From Gelidibacter pelagius (GTDB taxonomy: Bacteria > Bacteroidota > Bacteroidia > Flavobacteriales > Flavobacteriaceae), in assembly GCF_017581925.1 (NCBI RefSeq), contig NZ_JAGEVG010000010.1:115711-179710 (forward strand): a stretch of 64,000 nucleotides of DNA, read 5' to 3'. How positions within the stretch are numbered: position 1 is the stretch's first letter; each line of letters begins with the position of its first letter. The position numbers and the translations under genes are program-made. Below the pieces are notes generated by a model. The model saw only the letters and a list, made by a program, of their open reading frames with translations. It had not been told where the DNA came from and made no database searches. Positions 17,737 through 25,498 of this stretch are shown piece after piece.

Positions 17737-18858
17737 TTAGATCGTTTTTTTATAACTCCAAACCGCTAAACCATTCATAACAATAGCATAAACGAGAGTC
17801 TTAATGAGTTGAGGAAGAATATCCTTAAACCCCGAGCCTTTCAGCATGACCATCCGCATCACTTCAACATAGTATTTTATGGGATTGAATTCTGTAATTA
17901 TTTGGGCCCATTTTGGCATGCTTTCAATAGGGGTAAATAGTCCGCTCATTAGAATAAAAATGACTACAAAGAACCAGGCAATAAACATGGCTTGCTGTTG
18001 GGTGTCGGTGAAATTTGAGATAAACAAACCGATACCCAAAACAACTAAAATATAAATGGAGGTGTAGACATACATGAGTGCCAAACTGCCCAACATGGGG
18101 ACGTTGAAAATCAATCTTGCCAATATTAATCCAACCGTTAACAGGCCCATACCAATAACCCAAAACGGAAAAAGTTTCCCAATAATGAATTGACTTTTCT
18201 TAATGGGAGTGACATTAATCTGCTCCAAAGTACCGATTTCTTTTTCTCGGACAATATTCATTCCTGACAGAAAAAGGGTAATCATCGTGACTAATAATAC
18301 CAGAATGCCAGGCACCATAAAAGTTTTATAGTTTAAGGTTTCGTTATACCAAAACAAGGGAATCGCATCAATAATTACAGGTTGAATTTGAGCATCCGAA
18401 ATTTGTGCCAAATCTGTTCTAATATTCTTGTTATAGCTTTGTATGATTTGAGTGATATAGACATTTTCAACACCCGCTGCTGCACCATCAATGGCATTAA
18501 TGGTAACGCCTAAACTGCTGTGTTTTTCTTTTTGAAGATCGCGTGCAAAATGTCGTGGAATTTCTAAAACGACATCTATTTCTCCCTTTAACATAGCTGA
18601 ACTTGCTTTAGCTTCTGAAGGAAAATCGGTCAAAACATCAAAATATGTTGAAGCGTTGAATTTTTCTATCAAAGCTCTCGATGTTGACGAATGATCGTTA
18701 TCGATATAGCCAAATTTGATATTCTTGACCTCAAAAGTGGCGGCATTGGAAAGAATGACCAATTGGAGTAGTGGTAGAACAAAAATAATAGGCAGCATGC
18801 CTTTATTTCTAAAGATTTGCTTGAACTCTTTTTGTATGATGTAAAGTATTGTTTTCAT
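17737..18858 (-). CDS. ABC-2 type exporter permease
   Basis: A 373-residue YhhJ/YbhR-like permease. One N-terminal helix (about residues 20-40) is followed by a large external domain (about 45-175) and then five helices. The ABC-2 signature INVTPIKKSQFIIGKLFPFW lies near 225-245, with SGLFTPIESMPKWAQIITEFNPIKYYVEVMR near the end. It works with the permease at 19090 and the two ATPases upstream, as in YbhFSR-type drug exporters. A perfect 8-base stem lies 4 bp upstream of its ATG and could affect translation. Confidence 0.9.
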   Translation of the reverse strand: MKTILYIIQKEFKQIFRNKGMLPIIFVLPLLQLVILSNAATFEVKNIKFGYIDNDHSSTSRALIEKFNASTYFDVLTDFPSEAKASSAMLKGEIDVVLEIPRHFARDLQKEKHSSLGVTINAIDGAAAGVENVYITQIIQSYNKNIRTDLAQISDAQIQPVIIDAIPLFWYNETLNYKTFMVPGILVLLVTMITLFLSGMNIVREKEIGTLEQINVTPIKKSQFIIGKLFPFWVIGMGLLTVGLILARLIFNVPMLGSLALMYVYTSIYILVVLGIGLFISNFTDTQQQAMFIAWFFVVIFILMSGLFTPIESMPKWAQIITEFNPIKYYVEVMRMVMLKGSGFKDILPQLIKTLVYAIVMNGLAVWSYKKTI

Positions 18859-18861
18859 AAC

Positions 18862-18881
18862 ATTCCCGCGAAAGCGGGAAT
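18862..18881. repeat. Perfect REP hairpin next to a start codon
   Basis: ATTCCCGC-GAAA-GCGGGAAT, a stem of eight pairs (five of them GC) with a GAAA tetraloop. On the minus strand it ends 3 bp before the ATG at 18858 of the second permease gene. Confidence 0.75.
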
Positions 18882-18956
18882 CTCTTTTTAAGTTATTAAT
18901 TCATTATAAACATGCTCGAATTTGATACTCGATAATGTTTTTTTATTTTTAAAATA

Positions 18957-18983
18957 CCTACAAGGTTTTTAAAACCTTGCAGG
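18957..18983. repeat. 27-bp dispersed palindrome, copy 2
   Basis: CCTACAAGGTTTTT followed by AAAACCTTGCAGG: a near-perfect stem (CCTnCAAGGTTTT/AAAACCTTGnAGG). It is the intact form, between the two permease genes. Confidence 0.75.
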
Positions 18984-19017
18984 ATGGCTATTTCTTTAAT
19001 TTTTTATCTTAAACACA

Positions 19018-19087
19018 CCGTCTACCGTCTACCGTCTACCGTCTACCATCTACCGTCTACCATCTACCCACTCACCTCTACCCACTA
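19018..19087. repeat. Heptamer array CCGTCTA / CCATCTA
   Basis: Four CCGTCTA units, then alternating CCATCTA and CCGTCTA, then decayed CCCACTC/ACCTCTA/CCCACTA units. It ends next to the permease stop codon at 19090-19092, so it occupies that gene's 3' flank. Confidence 0.8.
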
Positions 19088-19089
19088 AT

Positions 19090-20196
19090 CTACTCCAACC
19101 TAATCCTATACTTCTTCACACTCAATGCAATAAAAAACACGGTCATTCCCAATAAAATCAAGGTTTCTTTCCAAATAAATTGCATTCCTACACCTTTGAG
19201 CATAATGGCTTTTAAAATAATGATAAACCATTTGGCAGGAATGATATTGCTGATGATTTGGAGCGGCATTGGCATGCTCGAAATAGGAAAAATAAATCCA
19301 GATAACAAGATCACTGGTAGCATCAATCCCATTAAAGAAATCATCATTGCGGTTTGTTGTGTTGCCGAAATAGTTGAAATTAAAATGCCCAAGGCCAAGG
19401 AGGTGATGATGAATAACACACTTTCCAAACCTAACAGAATAAGGCTTCCTTGTACTGGCATATTAAAGATGAAAATGCTCAACATCACAATAACTACTGC
19501 ATTTATTATAGACAGAAATATATAAGGGATTACTTTTCCTATAATTACCTGAAACGGTTTTAATGGAGATACTAAGAGGATTTCCATAGTACCCAATTCT
19601 TTTTCTCTGGTAATTGAAATGGAAGTCATCATTGCCGAAACCAGCATCAAAATGATGGTCATCACTCCAGGAACGAACATGTACACACTTTTTAGTTCTG
19701 GATTATAAACCATACGGGTTTGGGGAATTATTTGATAGGCAATAGTAATATCCTTGTTCAGTTCCTTTTGATACTGCTGAAGGATGGCATTTAAGTAATT
19801 GGTAATCGTATTGGCAGTATTTGGATCTGTGGCATCCGTAATAATTTGAATGGTAGCTTTGTGGTCTTTGATGAGGTTTCTGCCGAAGTCTTTTTCGAAG
19901 TTTAAAACAGCTTTCACCTGTCCTTTTTGGAAAACTGAAGCAATATCGGCTTCTCGAGTGATCATTTGTTTGATACTGAAATACTTTGATGCCGCAATCT
20001 TATTAATGATTTCTTCTGTGGTATTATCTTTTGAATGGTCTAAAATAGCGATATCCACATTATTGATTTCATTGGTAATGGCAAATCCAAACAGTAGAAT
20101 TTGCGCAATGGGCATTCCGAAGAGAATAAACAATGAGCGCCTATCCCTGAAAATATGGTAGAATTCCTTTTTTATAAAACCTATGAATCTTTTCAT
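19090..20196 (-). CDS. ABC-2 type exporter permease
   Basis: A 368-residue permease that pairs with the one at 17737. It starts MKRFIGFIKKEFYHIFRDRRSLF, the classic ABC-2 beginning. An upstream in-frame extension of 21 codons to 20259 exists, but it runs through a repeat and into the ATPase gene, so it is rejected. One helix, an external domain to about residue 170, then five helices follow. The signature EILLVSPLKPFQVIIGKVIPY is near 225, and SGFIFPISSMPMPLQIISNIIPAKWFIIILK is near the end. The stop codon abuts a heptamer array. Confidence 0.9.
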   Translation of the reverse strand: MKRFIGFIKKEFYHIFRDRRSLFILFGMPIAQILLFGFAITNEINNVDIAILDHSKDNTTEEIINKIAASKYFSIKQMITREADIASVFQKGQVKAVLNFEKDFGRNLIKDHKATIQIITDATDPNTANTITNYLNAILQQYQKELNKDITIAYQIIPQTRMVYNPELKSVYMFVPGVMTIILMLVSAMMTSISITREKELGTMEILLVSPLKPFQVIIGKVIPYIFLSIINAVVIVMLSIFIFNMPVQGSLILLGLESVLFIITSLALGILISTISATQQTAMMISLMGLMLPVILLSGFIFPISSMPMPLQIISNIIPAKWFIIILKAIMLKGVGMQFIWKETLILLGMTVFFIALSVKKYRIRLE

Positions 20197-20200
20197 AAAA

Positions 20201-20300
20201 GCCCCTCTAACTCCCCAAAGGGGAGGATTTTGTGCCATTGTTATAATTTTCGCCAACATTTACTCCCTTCCCTTTGGGAAGGGCTGGGGATGGGCTTCTT
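20201..20300. repeat. Pair of GC-rich REP elements between ATPase and permease genes
   Basis: CTCCCC-AAA-GGGGAG (about 20212-20226) and TTCCC-TTTG-GGGAA followed by GGGCTGGGGATGGGC (about 20268-20295). They form two stems about 50 bp apart and overlap the 3' end of the ATPase reading frame. Confidence 0.7.
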
Positions 20301-21013
20301 GCCAACTTCAAAAACACATCATTCATACTTTCCGCCTGAAACTGCTCCTTAAGTTTTTTCGGTGTGTCCAAAGCTTCAATTTTTCCATTCACCATAATGG
20401 ATACCCGATCGCAATATTCTGCTTCGTCCATATAATGTGTGGTTACAAAAACGGTGGTGCCCTGATTGGCGGCTTTATAGATCATTTCCCAAAATTGACG
20501 TCTCGTAATGGGGTCAACGCCTCCTGTGGGCTCATCTAAAAACACGATTTTTGGATCGTGAATCAACGCTACTGAAAACGATAGTTTCTGTTTCCAACCT
20601 AACGGTAGCGATCCTACTAATTGGCTGGCAACCTTTTCAAGTCCTAATTCTTTAATTAATGCTTCTGATTTTTCTTTAATTCTTTTTCGCGACAATCCAT
20701 AAATACCTCCAAAAAAAGTAATGTTTTCCTTGACGGTTAAATCGTCATACAAGGCAAATTTCTGACTCATATAACCGATGTTTTTTTTAATGTCTTCGGC
20801 ATGTGTATAGACATCAAATCCTGCTACAGTAGCCTTCCCAGAGGTTGGATTTGAAATTCCAATCAACATTTTCATGGCGGTCGTTTTTCCTGCACCGTTG
20901 GCACCCAAAAAGCCAAAAATCTCACCTTTTTTAACATCAAATGTGATGGCATCTACAGCTGTAAAATCGCCAAACATTTTGGTCAATCCTTCTACTTGTA
21001 TGACTTTGTTCAT
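20207..21013 (-). CDS. ABC exporter ATP-binding protein
   Basis: 268 residues. It has Walker A GANGAGKTT (about 36-44), the Q-loop at GYMSQKFALYDDLTV, and Walker B IVFLDEPTGGVDP with the catalytic Glu and D-loop. The H-loop His is in VFVTTHYMDEAEYCDR. The family's LSGG signature is changed to GSLPLGWKQKLSFSVAL. This degeneracy is common in the C-terminal half of YhiH/YbhF-like ATPases, and the partner ATPase at 21097 keeps LSGGMKQKL. The last ~30 residues (SPSPALPKGKG, then KSSPLGS) are translated from two REP elements. Confidence 0.9.
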   Translation of the reverse strand: MNKVIQVEGLTKMFGDFTAVDAITFDVKKGEIFGFLGANGAGKTTAMKMLIGISNPTSGKATVAGFDVYTHAEDIKKNIGYMSQKFALYDDLTVKENITFFGGIYGLSRKRIKEKSEALIKELGLEKVASQLVGSLPLGWKQKLSFSVALIHDPKIVFLDEPTGGVDPITRRQFWEMIYKAANQGTTVFVTTHYMDEAEYCDRVSIMVNGKIEALDTPKKLKEQFQAESMNDVFLKLARSPSPALPKGKGVNVGENYNNGTKSSPLGS

Positions 21014-21028
21014 ATGCGTTTTGTTATA

Positions 21029-21055
21029 CCTACAAGGTTTTGAAAACCTTGCAGG
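21029..21055. repeat. 27-bp dispersed palindrome, copy 3
   Basis: CCTACAAGGTTTTG followed by AAAACCTTGCAGG, one base different from copy 2. It lies in the 83-bp gap between the two ATPase genes and is followed by a CCTTCGGCGGACAGG segment. Confidence 0.75.
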
Positions 21056-21096
21056 AAGGTTTTCCTCCTTCGGCGGACAGGTGGAAGCCTCATAGG

Positions 21097-21999
21097 TTAT
21101 TTTGCCAACTCCATAAAGGTGTCCTCAATCGTCGCTTCAGTTTGTTCAATTTCAATATCAATTAGGTTTTTAGATTCTAAATAGTGGCGTAATTCCTTCG
21201 GATTAAAATCGGTTCTACTATCGGTATAATGGACAAACTCGCCAAAAGGATAGACGCTATGGTTAAACTCATAGTCTTTTAAACTAATGATCAATTGGTA
21301 CATATTATTTGAACCAACGTTGTAAATAGGTTTCGGATAGTGTTTTACAATAGCCTCTGGAGTGTCAATCTGCAAAATTCTCCCATCTTGAATCAAAGCC
21401 ACTCTATCACAAAGAGCGGCTTCATCCATATAAGGGGTGGAAACCAAAATGGTGATCCCTTTTTGCTGCAAACGTTTTAGCATTTCCCAAAATTCTTTTC
21501 GTGAAACGGGATCCACGCCTGTGGTAGGCTCGTCCAAAAACAAAACTTTGGGTTTGTGGATCAATGCACAGCTCAATGCGAGTTTCTGCTTCATTCCGCC
21601 CGATAATTTTCCGGCACGGCGATCTTTAAAAGGCTCAATTTGTACATAAATATCCTTTATCAAATCGTAGTTTTCATCGATGGTCGTTCCAAAAATGGTA
21701 GCGAAGAAGTTCAAATTCTCCTCAACCGTTAAATCTTGATAGAGCGAGAATCTACCAGGCATATACCCAACATTCTTCCGAATCTCTTTATAATCTCCAA
21801 CCACATCAAAACCGGCAACAGTGGCTGTGCCTTGGTCTGGAAATAAAAGCGTCGTTAATATCCTGAACAATGTTGTTTTACCAGCACCATCTGGACCAAT
21901 AAGCCCAAAGAGTTCATTTGGTTTGACGTCAAATGAAATGTCCTGTAAAGCTTTTACGTTTTTATAGGATTTTGATATGTTGGAAATTGAAATACCCAT
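21097..21999 (-). CDS. ABC exporter ATP-binding protein
   Basis: 300 residues with a complete ATPase core: Walker A GPDGAGKTT (about 35-43), signature LSGGMKQKLALSCAL (about 133-147), and Walker B VLFLDEPTTGVDP. The H-loop position carries TPYMDEAALCDR (Pro-Tyr where the His is usual), so the catalytic His is replaced by Pro. The sister ATPase keeps the His (TTHYMDEAEYCDR) but has lost its LSGG signature. The two therefore look like complementary degenerate halves of a heterodimeric pump. The C-terminal 70 residues are an extra regulatory region. It is immediately downstream of the lipoprotein gene (stop and start adjacent). Confidence 0.9.
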   Translation of the reverse strand: MGISISNISKSYKNVKALQDISFDVKPNELFGLIGPDGAGKTTLFRILTTLLFPDQGTATVAGFDVVGDYKEIRKNVGYMPGRFSLYQDLTVEENLNFFATIFGTTIDENYDLIKDIYVQIEPFKDRRAGKLSGGMKQKLALSCALIHKPKVLFLDEPTTGVDPVSRKEFWEMLKRLQQKGITILVSTPYMDEAALCDRVALIQDGRILQIDTPEAIVKHYPKPIYNVGSNNMYQLIISLKDYEFNHSVYPFGEFVHYTDSRTDFNPKELRHYLESKNLIDIEIEQTEATIEDTFMELAK

Positions 22000-22494
22000 T
22001 TATTTAAAATAATCGTAATAGGCGTTGATGTTCTCATCAATAGAGCTTTTAAGTTTTGAAGCGTCTTCAACGGATTCAGTTTGTGTAAGCGCAGCAATTT
22101 TTTCGATCAATGGGTGCAACCAAACATGTAAATTGTCATGTGCTGGACCTTGCATCGTACAGTTTTTTATGACATAATTCTTATCCTCATTAAGTAAGTC
22201 AGCCAATTTATGATAGTCAGCCAAGGTACTTGTTGTTTGAGTGTTTATGGTATGTTGAAGTTTTTTAACGCCTTCATTGGTCGGGAGATCGGATTGCCAT
22301 TTCTCGCCATTATCCATTTCTATCTCTTCTGTCCAAGAATTATCATACACATTTGCAGCAGCTTCAACGTGATGTTCGTTTAAGTGATCATCCCGATTTT
22401 CAACTTCGTCTGAATGCGTAATGGGTTCTTGCTCTTTGTTGTCTTTACAGCTTACTAATACTAATAGACTGATGGTAAAAATTAAATGTTTCAT
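22000..22494 (-). CDS. Lipoprotein of the ABC exporter operon, unknown function
   Basis: A 164-residue protein with a lipoprotein signal (LLVLVSCKDNKEQ, Cys about residue 16). A His/Glu/Asp-rich stretch (about 25-45, HSDEVENRDDHLNEHHVEA) follows, then a helical domain (residues 65-164). The helical part has EWxSDLPTNEGVKKLQH and CTMQGPAHDNLHVWLHPLIEKI, with His residues that could bind metal. No family name is recognised with confidence. It sits between the HlyD-like adaptor and the first ATPase, with no gap to the latter, so it belongs to the exporter operon. Confidence 0.7.
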   Translation of the reverse strand: MKHLIFTISLLVLVSCKDNKEQEPITHSDEVENRDDHLNEHHVEAAANVYDNSWTEEIEMDNGEKWQSDLPTNEGVKKLQHTINTQTTSTLADYHKLADLLNEDKNYVIKNCTMQGPAHDNLHVWLHPLIEKIAALTQTESVEDASKLKSSIDENINAYYDYFK

Positions 22495-22546
22495 TGTTTT
22501 TGATTTTAGTGGTTATTATTATTTGAATTGATTATTAAAATTTATA

Positions 22547-23464
22547 TTAATTATTTGTCTCTTTGGAATGGGTTGGGGATAGGATCCATAGTTCAGCGGG
22601 CATTCCTATTTTTAAGCTTCCGTCGTTGACGACGTCTACCTTTACAGCATATACCAAGGCCACACGTTCTTCTTTTGTTTGGATGATTTTTGGTGTGAAT
22701 TCCGCTTCTGAGGCGATCCAGCTAATTTTACCTTCGTAGGATCTCATCGTATCTGCGTCATCAATTTTGACCGTCACTTCTTGTCCTATTTTAATGTTTG
22801 CCAATTGGGTTTCGCTGATGTAAACACGTAATTGCATGGTGCTTAAATCGGCAATTTTATAAAGTGGCCTTCCAAAAGAAGTGATTTCATTCGGTTCTGA
22901 ATATTTCGTTAAAACAGTTCCGTTTATGGGATTGATAATTTTACTTTTTTGAATCTGATCGTCAATTTGTTTTAATTGAACATCAATGCTTTTTAGTTCG
23001 TTGACCACAGGGGCATTTTGGATTTCCACACTGCGAATTTGGTTTTTGATCACGTCAATTTGGCCCTGAACATCGTCCAATTGTTTTTGGGTTCCTGCAT
23101 TATCCTTTATCAGGTTTTCTGTTCGCTCTCTATTGGAGTTGGCTGTTTTTAACTGGGCATTCAACACGTTAATTTGAGATAATACACCTTTGGATTTTGA
23201 ACTGATGACTGTTTTTGAAACCTCTAATTGCTCGCGTTTTAGGGCTAAGGGAATGGTGTCGATATAACCTATGAATTTGTCTTTCATAAGCTGATCACCT
23301 TCAGAAACCTCAAACTGCATCAGTTTTCCGTTGTTTTCAGCCGATACTGTTATTTCTGTGGCTTCGAAATTGCCGTAACCGTCTGCTTTTCCGTTGGAAT
23401 CGCTACAGGAAAATAGGGTAGTGGCCACTATGCTTAAACCTATTATATGATTGTAATATTTCAT
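22547..23464 (-). CDS. HlyD/YbhG-type periplasmic adaptor lipoprotein
   Basis: 305 residues. The lipobox is in TTLFSCSDS (Cys about 20). A beta-barrel/lipoyl start (GYGNFEATEITVSAENNGKLMQFEVSEGDQL) is followed by a coiled-coil hairpin (about 75-165, with KSKGVLSQINVLNAQLKTA). The second lipoyl half (KSKIINPINGTVLTKYSEPNE) and a barrel domain complete the adaptor. It would bridge the ABC-2 permeases to TolC (23543). The end of the gene (SPTHSKETNN) runs across a GGTTGGGGAT repeat fragment, again suggesting a repeat-altered C-terminus. Confidence 0.88.
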   Translation of the reverse strand: MKYYNHIIGLSIVATTLFSCSDSNGKADGYGNFEATEITVSAENNGKLMQFEVSEGDQLMKDKFIGYIDTIPLALKREQLEVSKTVISSKSKGVLSQINVLNAQLKTANSNRERTENLIKDNAGTQKQLDDVQGQIDVIKNQIRSVEIQNAPVVNELKSIDVQLKQIDDQIQKSKIINPINGTVLTKYSEPNEITSFGRPLYKIADLSTMQLRVYISETQLANIKIGQEVTVKIDDADTMRSYEGKISWIASEAEFTPKIIQTKEERVALVYAVKVDVVNDGSLKIGMPAELWILSPTHSKETNN

Positions 23465-23510
23465 GTTTTATGTTTTGGTTTCCGCGGTTCTTGCTGATTT
23501 CGTAGATATT

Positions 23511-23540
23511 TTCTGCGTTGATCTGCGAGATCTGCGGGAC
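23511..23540. repeat. Short direct repeats TCTGCG
   Basis: Three copies of TCTGCG at 9-10 bp spacing fill most of the gap between the TolC and adaptor genes. No coding role is seen. Confidence 0.5.
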
Positions 23541-23542
23541 AA

Positions 23543-24793
23543 TTATTGCCCTTTAATGACGTTATAATTTGCTTTTGCCAGTTGTAATTGAATTTTATGT
23601 TTTATCAAAGTATTTTCAGCTTCGTATAAATTGGTGAGCTCGGTTATGTATGCCGATGAGGTAATGACCCCGTTTTTTAGCTGTGAATCTGCCGATTTAA
23701 GAACCTCTTTTCGAAGATCGATAATCTCCAGATCTGAGGTGATAAACGCTTCAATCTTCTCGATTTCATTCTGCTGCTGATTCAGTTCTGTATTGGTGTT
23801 TAATTTGAACGTTTCGGTCTCAGTATCGATAATGTCTTTATTGATGGACAATGATTCGCGCTGTTTTTTGTTGGAATTCCAGTCGAAGACATTCCAGTTC
23901 AGTTTAACGCCAACCGTATAAAATGCTTGAAAGGAATTGTCGAGCATATTCAATCCAGGATTTCCATAGCCACCTGTAGCGAATCCGAGCAATTTGGGTG
24001 CGTTTTGTTTAGCGATCAAAGCTTCGTTGCTTTCAATTTCATCTTTTTTAAGTTGAAACAATTCTAATTCAGGACGGTTCAATTCTGTTTCTAATACTGT
24101 TTCCACTAAAGTGTTTTGAAATAGGACTGAAGCGCTCAATGGCTGTCCGATGACGCTGGAAAGTGTTTCAATGAGTGAAACCTTATTACTTTCGACTTCA
24201 GTAAGCTGCTGATTTATTTTCAACAATTCAGCTTCCAAAACCTTATCAGATGATGGTAAAATAACACCGTATTTAATTCCTGAGGTCACTTCGCTCAATT
24301 TGGCTTGTAACTGTTCTTGTTTCGCTTTTAACAATAAATGCGTTTCCTGTGATAACAAAATGGAAAAATAGAGCTGATTGATCTTTTGCTTTAGTTGATA
24401 CAAATTGACTTCAACCTGTTTTTGCTTGGTTTTGAGTTGGGATGATTTTACATCTAAAGAGGCATCCGTCGCTCCTCCATTATAAATAAGTTGGTTGACC
24501 GATAGTGTTGCACGATACTGGTCTTTATTAAGCGGTTCGATATTTGAATTTGGGATGGGAACTTCAATCACATCGGATTGATAGGTGGCTTGTGCATCAA
24601 AACTCAATTGCGGGAGTTTGGCGTTGGAAACCACTTCTTTTTCTAATTGGTTTTGTGCATCCAACAATACAGATTGCTTGGCCAACGGGTAATTGACAGT
24701 CGCAAGATCATAGCATTCCTGTAGCGTTATGCTTTGTTGTGAAACCATCACGTTTGTGAATAATCCTATTAAAATAATTAGGGATCGTTTCAT
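23543..24793 (-). CDS. TolC-family outer membrane channel of the ABC exporter
   Basis: 416 residues. A signal peptide (MKRSLIILIGLFTNVMVSQQ) is followed by the duplicated helical OEP organisation. It opens with ITLQECYDLATVNYPLAKQ, has a strand QLSFDAQATYQSDV, and ends LQLAKANYNVIKGQ. It begins 1 bp after the tetR stop codon and heads the exporter genes, giving the order TetR-TolC-HlyD-lipoprotein-ATPase-ATPase-permease-permease. It is distinct from the TolC of the RND operon. Confidence 0.9.
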   Translation of the reverse strand: MKRSLIILIGLFTNVMVSQQSITLQECYDLATVNYPLAKQSVLLDAQNQLEKEVVSNAKLPQLSFDAQATYQSDVIEVPIPNSNIEPLNKDQYRATLSVNQLIYNGGATDASLDVKSSQLKTKQKQVEVNLYQLKQKINQLYFSILLSQETHLLLKAKQEQLQAKLSEVTSGIKYGVILPSSDKVLEAELLKINQQLTEVESNKVSLIETLSSVIGQPLSASVLFQNTLVETVLETELNRPELELFQLKKDEIESNEALIAKQNAPKLLGFATGGYGNPGLNMLDNSFQAFYTVGVKLNWNVFDWNSNKKQRESLSINKDIIDTETETFKLNTNTELNQQQNEIEKIEAFITSDLEIIDLRKEVLKSADSQLKNGVITSSAYITELTNLYEAENTLIKHKIQLQLAKANYNVIKGQ

Positions 24794-24794
24794 T

Positions 24795-25403
24795 TTATGA
24801 TTGCTTTATTGAATTGATAATAAAGTTGGCGACTTCTGTTTTTCTACTTTCTGTAAATGCCTTGTACGCTTTTTCGTCTTTTTTTGTAAGCACTTTAACC
24901 AATGGCTTTCCTAAAAACGGAAAGATGTTGAGGGCTAAGATATTGACGAATAATTGGTCGGCATCTATGGGTTTTAAATTTCCTTGACTAATTTCAGCAT
25001 CCACTTTTGCTCTAAATTTTTCGAGATTTGGAAAGCCTGTGTTGTCTTTTAGTTTTAGAATGAAATCTTCATTTCTGTTGAGCTCATTGATGATGAAGTT
25101 TGGTAAATACGGATGCTTCATCATGAACGTTGTATAGTCATTGGTGAAATTTCTGATTTTCTCCTCAATGGAAGAATCATCATTTAAGATGCTATTTAAC
25201 TGTGGTGCCAAGAGCGAAAACGCATTCTTGAAAACAGCTTCAAAGAGCAATTGCTTGCTTCGATAATAGTAGTGGAGCATCGCCTTATTAATTCCTGCTT
25301 TATCTGCTATTTCCTGCATTCTTGCACCATCCATACCTTTAGATTGAAATACATCCTTGGCGGCGTCCAATATTTGATGTTCTGTCGTTTCTTCCTTTTT
25401 CAT
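24795..25403 (-). CDS. TetR-family repressor of the ABC exporter operon
   Basis: 202 residues from MKKEETTEH. The N-terminal HTH is QILDAAKDVFQSKGMDGARMQEIADKAGINKAMLHYYYRSKQLLFEAVF (residues about 9-57), typical of TetR/AcrR. The C-terminal part is a helical ligand-binding domain. An upstream GTG/ATG extension to 25436 is rejected because a -7 box and a palindromic operator lie there. It is the first gene of the operon it most likely represses, followed at once by tolC. Ligand unknown. Confidence 0.9.
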   Translation of the reverse strand: MKKEETTEHQILDAAKDVFQSKGMDGARMQEIADKAGINKAMLHYYYRSKQLLFEAVFKNAFSLLAPQLNSILNDDSSIEEKIRNFTNDYTTFMMKHPYLPNFIINELNRNEDFILKLKDNTGFPNLEKFRAKVDAEISQGNLKPIDADQLFVNILALNIFPFLGKPLVKVLTKKDEKAYKAFTESRKTEVANFIINSIKQS

Positions 25404-25417
25404 TTTAACTAATAGGT

Positions 25418-25441
25418 TTAACCAAATGGTTAACAAATGTA
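25418..25441 (-). promoter_or_regulatory. tetR operon promoter and operator
   Basis: The -7 box TACATTTG (25434-25441, minus strand) is followed directly by the perfect palindrome TTAACC-AAAT-GGTTAA (25418-25433). The palindrome covers the predicted transcription start and lies 15 bp before the tetR ATG. This is the arrangement of an autorepressed TetR operon. Confidence 0.75.
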
Positions 25442-25449
25442 CAAAAAAT

Positions 25450-25473
25450 AATCGAATGCTGAATAATTCGATT
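25450..25473 (-). terminator. Intrinsic terminator of the cyd unit
   Basis: Perfect arms AATCGAAT and ATTCGATT around an eight-base loop. On the minus strand they are followed by an AT-rich tail ending TTTTTTGT. It lies 26 bp after the stop of the small membrane protein gene and just ahead of the tetR promoter. Confidence 0.65.
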
Positions 25474-25498
25474 TATTTTCAATTTTATTTTCCCGAAT

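Noticed and set aside
11379..19087. Heptamer arrays as a CRISPR array
   Set aside because: Units are only seven bases with no unique spacers, and no cas genes are present.
20197..20259. Longer N-terminus of the permease at 19090 (21 extra codons)
   Set aside because: The extension translates REP DNA and overlaps the ATPase gene. MKRFIGFIKKEF is the typical ABC-2 start.
25404..25436. Longer N-terminus of the TetR repressor
   Set aside because: The segment contains the operator palindrome and part of the -7 box, so it is promoter DNA.
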